Assembly (NCBI RefSeq): GCF_034702125.1 | Contig: NC_085873.1 | Location: forward strand, 42,988,348 to 43,052,347 | Reading direction: 5' to 3' | Length of the DNA stretch: 64,000 nt | From: Engraulis encrasicolus | Taxonomy: Eukaryota > Chordata > Actinopteri > Clupeiformes > Engraulidae | In this document: piece by piece, positions 58,363 through 64,000 of the stretch | How the letters are laid out: each line of letters starts with the position of its first letter | Numbering within the stretch: the stretch's first letter is position 1 | Program-made: the position numbers and the translations under genes | Notes under the pieces: model-generated | The model's input: only the letters and a program-made list of their open reading frames with translations | Database searches by the model: none | What the model was told of the DNA's origin: nothing

Positions 58363-59747
58363 GCTGAACCCATTGATGAAGAAACGCAAGAGTTTTTTGC
58401 CATTGCCAGGGCAAACACTGAGAGCCTAATGGGTCCCTATCGGGAAGCTGGAAATCTCGAAAGGTTTTTGACAGCCCCTGATATCAGAGTGCCTTTGCAT
58501 GCAGCGACAATACCCCATCCGAAAAAAGTCTCATATTTTGAACATGACCTGGACGGGGTATTGATAGAGCTCCGAAAGATTACAGCTATTCTACCAAACA
58601 GGGTACATTTCTTATGGTTACCAACACAAATCAGTAATATGAAATACCACTTCCCCTATTGGAAAAAACACCTATCACTGACAAATATCAATGATGCAAA
58701 CTTGAAGATCCTGAGGAAGATTCATGGCATTGTCATAGCACATGTTGATGGGGGCTATTACCTGAATTTGACGGCCCTCCCAATCAACCCAATGGCCCCG
58801 GCTTCATTTCTTGGGGACAACACGATACACCGGCAGGAAGCTCAGAAGGCCTTGGAGAGGGTGGCACACGGTTTTGAAGAGCAGCTCTTAAATGCAAACA
58901 CCGAGGACATGCAGCGTGCGAGTTTGCAGAAGCAGCCATTACACAGAACATCAAACTTTGAAGTCCTGGAGCAAGACCATGATTACATTTTTAGCCTGCT
59001 CCAGACATCAACTGAGGCAGAAAACACATCGAACAAGAGCCTAAAGATCGTGCCAAGTGTGACCCGTTTTGGCCAGAAATCCATAGGGGAATTCAACGTT
59101 GGCAACTTTTTAAATATACAAAGAATCTCGAGCATCAGCGTCCACCTGGCGTTTGCATTGAAGGGGATGAATGGCATTAACTTCCTTTGGGCAAGGAACG
59201 GCATTGAACAAATGTTTGGGAGGACCTGCCACCTCTGGCCTTGTTATGGGATGCATGAGGTTGTTAATGCCCAGACAAACCTGGAGGGGAAACACCTCGA
59301 TGTAAAGCCAGCAATACTTAGTTTGGTACATGAGCAAAGAGAAGTACCGCAGCAGTGAACTTCATCCAAGTCTACTCCCCATCACCAAACGTGCGGTACA
59401 CGCACAAAAGGGTCCACCCTGTCAGTGGGGTCATCGCCCTCATGGACATACAACATGTAACCACAAAGACCTTAATGTATGGCGAAGCTTTAAAATACAT
59501 CGGCCATGTGCAAGACATGGCCAGAAAAATGGGGGGGCCGCTGGAGGCCAGGCTGGAGATGGTACTCCGATTCGATACCCCAGAAGCAAAACACTTCAGT
59601 GACAGGTTCGGGGATTATCTCAGACGTTTAAAACTGGATCACAGGCGAATGAGGGAACTCCTCCAGGAATCCCCTCTGGTGGTGCCCTTCCAAGGGCCAG
59701 AGCTGGCGGGAGTGCTGAAGGGGACCGTAGCTCTCATTGGGAAATGA
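58363..59747 (+). pseudogene. Unrecognised long coding region with one frameshift
   Basis: An acceptor CTTTCCCCTAG at 58352-58362 opens a frame running through an ATG at 58429 to a TGA at 59358 (about 330 codons). It includes FFAIARANTESLMGPYREAG, VHFLWLPTQISNMKYHFPYW and HVDGGYYLNLTALPINPMAP. From about 59345 a different frame gives 130 more protein-like codons (SPSPNVRYTHKRVHPVSGVI, EARLEMVLRFDTPEAKHF) to a TGA at 59747. The two probably form one protein separated by a 1-base deletion or 2-base insertion near 59340. Regular composition and length suggest a real gene of mobile origin, but I recognise no domain. No signal peptide or membrane segment is evident. It lies 470 bp upstream of the Harbinger genes. 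Whether it belongs to them is unknown. Confidence 0.6.
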
Positions 59748-60215
59748 AAATGTGGAAATGTAAGTTCATCCTCCCATCTCATCACGCATTTCGAAAGTTG
59801 GAAATGTGTGAATGTTTGTCCATTTAGTTTTCAGAACTCTTACAAGTAAAGGGAAATTTAAAACGCGTGTAGGTCACTCAACACGGGGGTCCCTTTCAAG
59901 TCAACAGTGTTGAGAACAGTTTTGGCATTGCACTGTCAAACAGGAATCATAGGCTATGCCCAAATACCGATATTCACCAGTGTTGGAACGCTGCATGTAG
60001 GCCTATTTTTAGGCGTACTGTGACCGTTATCATTAATTATAAATCCGTTGAATGGCCCTATATGGGCAATCATTAGGCCTAGCCTATAGCCTATATCTGG
60101 CACAAAACTCAATAATTAGGCCTACTACTACAACACGGGCCAAAAATATCTACATGCCAAAGACATTGAAATACCAACCCAAACCAGTGTTTGACAATGC
60201 CCTCTATTTCTACAG
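59748..60215. other. No gene recognised
   Basis: May contain the first exon of the SANT-like gene or the left Harbinger terminus. Neither could be identified. Confidence 0.4.
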
Positions 60216-61423
60216 GGACCGATGACGAAACAGCGGAGCTGATCCGTGTAAGAACGGAGATGGAGCCGTTGTTCACCGGGAGGCGCTATAGCGCCAAAAA
60301 AGCGTGGACGTGAGTGTATACGTTTTGTACAGAATACATCCCTTGGTAGCCTGGTGAACCAGCGCCACCCGCTGGACGGCAAAATGTTTTGTCTACGGGT
60401 GTTTTGTCTACATTAGACATCCACATTTAGTCTGGTTTATCAGGCTAATCCCTTGGATGTTTTCCCAAACAATACACAGACAGTTTGAGCTTGGACCAAG
60501 GCCTACTTGCTAACTGATGGTCATGTTATATTCCACCCCCCAGAGAAGTGCTAAAGAACATGCACGCTGCGTCTCCCGGGATAACGCCAACGCAGTTGGC
60601 AAAGAAGTGGGACAACCTTAAGCGGAAATATAAGGTGCGCTTTACACCCCCCATTTCATTCTGTAGGATATGTGTGTAAATCAGTATCCACGTTATAATT
60701 CCGAATCAGTAGCCTACACCAGGACGAAATACACGCATTGAACCAAGCTTTTCCATACAACAGATGGTGTTCAACCCAATACATGGGTAGTGGACATGAA
60801 AAAGCATAATAGGACCCCTTTCATTTAATTCCGAATAGTGATTGTAGGCCTAGCCTACGTGACGCTTTATTCCTCAAATAAATTCTGTTACGCTCCCACC
60901 GTCACAATCAATTCATAGACACGACAATAGGCCTACGTTATTTTGCCTTTGAGCTGCCAGCATGCAAGTTCAATGTCAAGTCTGTCATTTTTTTTCTCTA
61001 TAGGAGCTACGGAACCCACCGACCGGGACGGGGACAGATGGGGGGGAGGCCACAGCAGCCACCTGGAAGTGGTTCTCGGCCATGCACGAGGCGTTGGGGG
61101 GGAGAGCGTCGCAGAACCCCCCTATTTTGTACGACTCGTGCGTGGCCGAGAACCAGGGCGAGGGGGCTGCTGTGTCCTCATCCAAAGATCAAGGGGAGGG
61201 TGCGTCCACGTCCACTGAAGAGGTCCAGGAGCCCAGACCAGGGTCGTCGTCTGCTCCCAGTCCGCCTCCTCCCAAACGCAAGAGAGGCAGCGGTGTCATG
61301 GCGTTCCTGCGGGAGGAGGCGGATAAGGAGGAAAGTCGTTTTCGGGAGCAGCAGGCCCTGGTCCAAAGCTCCAACAACAGGTTCCTGGACCTCTTCGAAA
61401 AACTTGTTAATAAAAAAGATTAA
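60216..61423 (+). CDS. Myb/SANT-like partner protein of a PIF/Harbinger transposon
   Basis: Three exons that join in phase: 60216-60309 (acceptor CTACAG, donor GTGAGT), 60544-60634 (acceptor CCCCCCAG, donor GTGCGC) and 61004-61423 (acceptor CTCTATAG, stop at 61421). The protein reads ETAELIRVRTEMEPLFTGRR, TEVLKNMHAASPGITPTQLA and KKWDNLKRKYKELRNPPTGT, a trihelix/MADF-like Myb-SANT DNA-binding domain with its tryptophans. A serine/proline-rich linker, a basic PPPPKRKRGS nuclear localisation signal and a C-terminal helix (FLREEADKEESRFREQQALV) follow. Harbinger elements encode such a protein to bind the ends and bring the nuclease to the nucleus. The start codon exon was not found upstream. A 101-bp MITE sits in the first recognised intron. 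No lesion is seen. Confidence 0.75.
60347..60447. mobile_element. TAGCCTGGTAAAC family element with 9-bp TSD (copy 2)
   Basis: 101 bp, TAGCCTGGTGAACCAGCGCC to TAGTCTGGTTTATCAGGCTA. Perfect 9-bp duplication ATCCCTTGG (60338-60346 and 60448-60456). An internally deleted relative of 32904-33257. Confidence 0.88.
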
Positions 61424-62535
61424 ACATATCCTGCTTCGTCTCTCACTTCCAAGTGTTCACAAAGCACAATGGTCATTAGGTAGCCTACACTAAAACAGCA
61501 ACAGGAATTGAGGATAGGCTGCCTGAGCAATGCAGGGCTTTTTTCTGAACGGGGAAATAGGGGCGCTCCACCCTCATACCTCCGCGGGTGCACCCTCATA
61601 CTTTTATTTTTTATATATATATATTTGAGCGCCCCAAGTAAATTTCTCATTCACGGGAGGAACACCCCCCTGCACCCCCCGCAACCTGCCATGATGCTCC
61701 CTTATGCCAAAAAATCCTAGGAAAAGCCCTGCAATGCATTAGCCTATGGTAACTAATCACAACATAATGGGTACTGGCCATATCAAGCCGCCTTTGTAAA
61801 ATAGGTGCAAGGTCCAGATCAGAGAATCGCCGAAACGCGTCTGTGCACAAAAATAATGAAGAAAAAGCCAGATCAGACAATAAAATGGATCACGAATACA
61901 TGGGTCAGAATCACACATCACAGTGTGGCAATATCAAAGATAATGGAGAACGAACAAATCCCGCAATGACGTATCGTCATCGTGGGTTTACTACCTCGTT
62001 ATTACGTACCGCGTCTAAGGACATCCCCTATGATGGGTACACCGGCACCTTGACCATGAACAGGCACAGTCATGTTCTCGGTACATATATGTAGTTCATG
62101 TCTATCTTTTTGAAACTGAGCGACGCTCAGTACAATATTCTGACAAACATCGGTGTCTTTCTCGCATTGTTAAGCTATGCTTCCACTAGGGCAACTGTGC
62201 GTAAACAGTATAGCTATATTGCGCCTGGAGTAATTATTAAATTAAAGCAAATAGTAGTAAATCATTAATATTACAATAGGCTTGTAATTGTGAGACAGTG
62301 ACACCTTTGATCATCATGCCGACTGCACTCAGTAGCCTATCGAAATAAGTGCGCAGCGGGCGCGCATCATCCAGATTGGTGTGGCATGGACAAAACGTAT
62401 TGTTGCGCGCATGTAATAGGCTTGTCTGTCAATGACGACCCTACATATCAGCTGATGTGGATCGGGCCTAATAATGACAGGTTGGGTGGTACACTATAAA
62501 GCGGTGCATTGGGTACAGGTACGCGTTTCACAGCA
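61424..62535. other. Intergenic region of the Harbinger pair
   Basis: Separates the SANT-like gene from the nuclease gene. It contains a short element (61533-61731). A promoter for the nuclease gene is expected here, but I see no clear element other than AT-rich DNA near 62220-62290. Confidence 0.45.
61533..61731. mobile_element. Short element with CAGGGCTTTT ends
   Basis: 199 bp, CAGGGCTTTTTTCTG to AGGAAAAGCCCTG. Flanked by CAATG on each side (61528-61532 and 61732-61736), a 5-bp duplication or the remains of a longer one. A second inverted pair GGGGCGCTC/GAGCGCCCC is internal. Confidence 0.7.
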
Positions 62536-64000
62536 ATGGACCCCGCAATTGTTGTGAGTGCGTGGCGACATCTCCAGCAGCTCCACGACGCTGTCCAGAC
62601 CAGGCGCGCGCGCAGATGGAACACCCGTCTCAGGCAATATATTTTGCTCCTGTCTCAGGTTGGTGGCATCCGTGCTATTGATAAGTTGCCCATTTACGAT
62701 TGTACACAGGTGGACTACTGATATTACCTCGTCAACAACGGGGCCATTGTTATGACATTGTAACGAACCTATTTGCAATACTAATGCCATATTGTTCACT
62801 CAGGGTGATGCCAACACGCCCATGTACGCGCAAGTCAACGTTGCCGTCCCGTTGTTTGCTGCGTACTTCGGTGGGGAAGATGATCTGCGACCCTACTATC
62901 GCCTGTCCCGCCAGGTCCTGGAGACAGTTTTGCGGCTGGTACCGGGCGGCGGGGGGCATGGCTGGGGGCACCACATCACCTTGTTGATCACCATATACTT
63001 TCTGGCGCATGGTGCGTCCTACGGTGTGGTGTCCCATGCATTCGATGTCCCCCGGGCGACAGTCAGCCGCCTGGTGCATGTAGGTTGCCAGGGCCTGGCC
63101 TCCATCAGGCACCTCGTGATCAAATTCCCCACCGGGAGACAGGAGCTGGACGAGACGGGCAGAGCATTTGCTGCGCACAGTGTTGCCAGATTGGGCTGTT
63201 TCCCGCCCAATTGGGCTGCTTAGGATGGCCGTGTGCGGGTAAAAATGACATTTAGCAGAAAAACCCGCCCAATTTTTGCCATAGTCATCAATAGAATTGG
63301 GCGGCATTTTGTGCTTCTAGGCGGGTTTTGAGCATTTTTTGGGCTGGAAATCATCAGCCTCATCTGGCAACCCTGGCTGCGCGCGCTGGCAGCGCAGTCT
63401 TCGCAGTCTTCGCAAGATGTGTGGGCGCCATCGATGGCTGCCACATTCGCATCAAGACCCGGAAGCTGTACCCGTCCATACAGATGCAGGCTGTATGCGA
63501 CGCGGGCGGCAAGTTCCTGAACATCTTTGTTGGATATCCTGGCTCTGTGCACGACTCCAGAGTCCTGAGACACAGCAGTATGTACCGTCAGTCTATTTAT
63601 CCTCCCCCGACGTACTTTCTTCTGGGTGATGGTGGCTACCCCTGCACCATCCACCCTATAGCCATCGTCACCCCTTACAGGGAACCCGTCGTGGGGAGGA
63701 GACGCAGACGGTTCAACCGCAGGCATGCCAAGGCGCGTTGCACCATCGAGCGCGCCTTCGGCTGTCTGAAGACTAGATGGCGGTGCCTGCTGTTCAAGGC
63801 TCTGGAGGTGGATCGCGTGTTTGCACCCACAGTGGTGACGGCCTGTGCGGTGCTGCACAACATCTGCGTGGCGGAAGGGGACATTGTCGAGGTTGCGCCT
63901 GGCGCTGGCGCTGATGACCCCGATGTTCCCCGACCGCGTCCGGTGAGGGGGGTTCGAAGCGGATGTGGCTTGCGCGACAGCCTTGCGGAAGACTGCGCTG
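62536..64000 (+). CDS. harbi1-like: HARBI1-like Harbinger nuclease, interrupted by a MITE and cut by window end
   Basis: Exon 1 (62536-62658, MDPAIVVSAWRHLQQLHDAV, donor GTTGGT) joins in phase to exon 2 from 62804 (acceptor TTCACTCAG). Exon 2 holds a helix-turn-helix-like region (YRLSRQVLETVLRLV, then ITLLITIYFLAHG and FDVPRATVSRLVHVG). A 198-bp MITE (63178-63375) interrupts it, and the frame resumes unchanged if the MITE and one duplication are skipped. Then come the DDE parts: GAIDGCHIRIK (first aspartate), GYPGSVHDSRVLRHS (second), LGDGGYP, and the ERAFGCLKTRWRCL block with the glutamate. HARBI1-type proteins are nuclear transposase nucleases, possibly domesticated in vertebrates. No stop is reached by base 64000. 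Apart from the MITE no lesion is visible. Spliced-out expression past the MITE is unlikely because it introduces a stop at about 63221. Confidence 0.88.
63178..63375 (+). mobile_element. hAT-type MITE, GTTGCCAGAT family (copy 5), in HARBI1-like exon
   Basis: 198 bp, CAGTGTTGCCAGATTGGGCT to ATCTGGCAACCCTG. Target duplication GCTGCGCA versus GCTGCGCG (7 of 8; 63170-63177 and 63376-63383). It breaks the nuclease gene between the helix-turn-helix part and the first catalytic aspartate. Confidence 0.92.

Noticed and set aside
62750..63858. 185- and 212-codon minus-strand frames
   Set aside because: They lie opposite the HARBI1-like gene and the MITE, and have no recognisable domain.

Overview
This window looks like teleost fish nuclear DNA, almost all of it non-host-gene and packed with transposable elements. 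The support is long dinucleotide and purine microsatellites, very many short inverted-repeat DNA transposons with target-site duplications (TSDs), fish-type hAT, Tc1, Harbinger, THAP/Kolobok-like and SWIM/KDZ-like coding relics, LINE 3' ends and tRNA-derived SINE pieces. I lean towards a clupeomorph from the repeat style, but I cannot show the clade from this sequence alone. No complete ordinary host gene is visible. The only recognisable host-gene sequence is an intronless, truncated copy of an AKT kinase on the minus strand.

Layout. 1-6 kb: non-coding with two inverted-repeat elements. 6.1-7.4 kb: a broken DUF4806-type coding fragment carrying one MITE in each exon. 8.2-22.8 kb: an ordered string of exons of one plus-strand THAP-domain, Kolobok-like transposase gene, inactivated by a nonsense codon and frameshifts. 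Its introns and exons have filled with later insertions: MITEs, a three-deep nest of elements around a LINE fragment at 17.2-21.5 kb, and the AKT copy at 15.9-16.6 kb. 23.0-26.9 kb: a long-TIR element holding a LINE relic and, nested in it, a complete hAT transposon at 24.4-26.8 kb with perfect 16-bp TIRs, a perfect 8-bp TSD and an uninterrupted 689-codon transposase. 27.4-29.0 kb: AT-rich DNA with about a dozen copies, in both orientations, of a 15-bp motif around GTCCTATGGTGTGAC. 31.2-35.6 kb: a broken SWIM-finger/KDZ-like transposase gene and an unrecognised coding exon split by a TTAA-flanked element that itself carries two MITEs and a foldback. 37.5-38.6 kb: a foldback Tc1-like element. 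38.7-58.3 kb: microsatellites, further MITEs, a truncated hAT gene (47.6-48.4 kb), SINEs and several inverted-repeat elements. 58.4-59.7 kb: a long coding region I cannot assign, with one frameshift. 60.2-64.0 kb: both genes of a PIF/Harbinger transposon, a Myb/SANT-like protein and a HARBI1-like nuclease, the latter split in frame by a MITE and running off the window end.

How the parts relate. Several non-autonomous families are present in multiple copies, and their host junctions can be read directly. One hAT-type family (ends near CAGTGTTGCCAGAT) occurs five times with 8-bp duplications, twice inside coding exons. Another family makes 9-bp duplications at two independent sites. A 165-169 bp family has imperfect-to-perfect duplications of about 11-12 bp. 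The complete hAT element is the only transposase gene here that appears intact. The rest are relics, apart from the Harbinger pair, whose only visible lesion is the MITE in the nuclease gene. Positions and reading frames were read by eye. Family names rest on remembered motifs and not on database searches.
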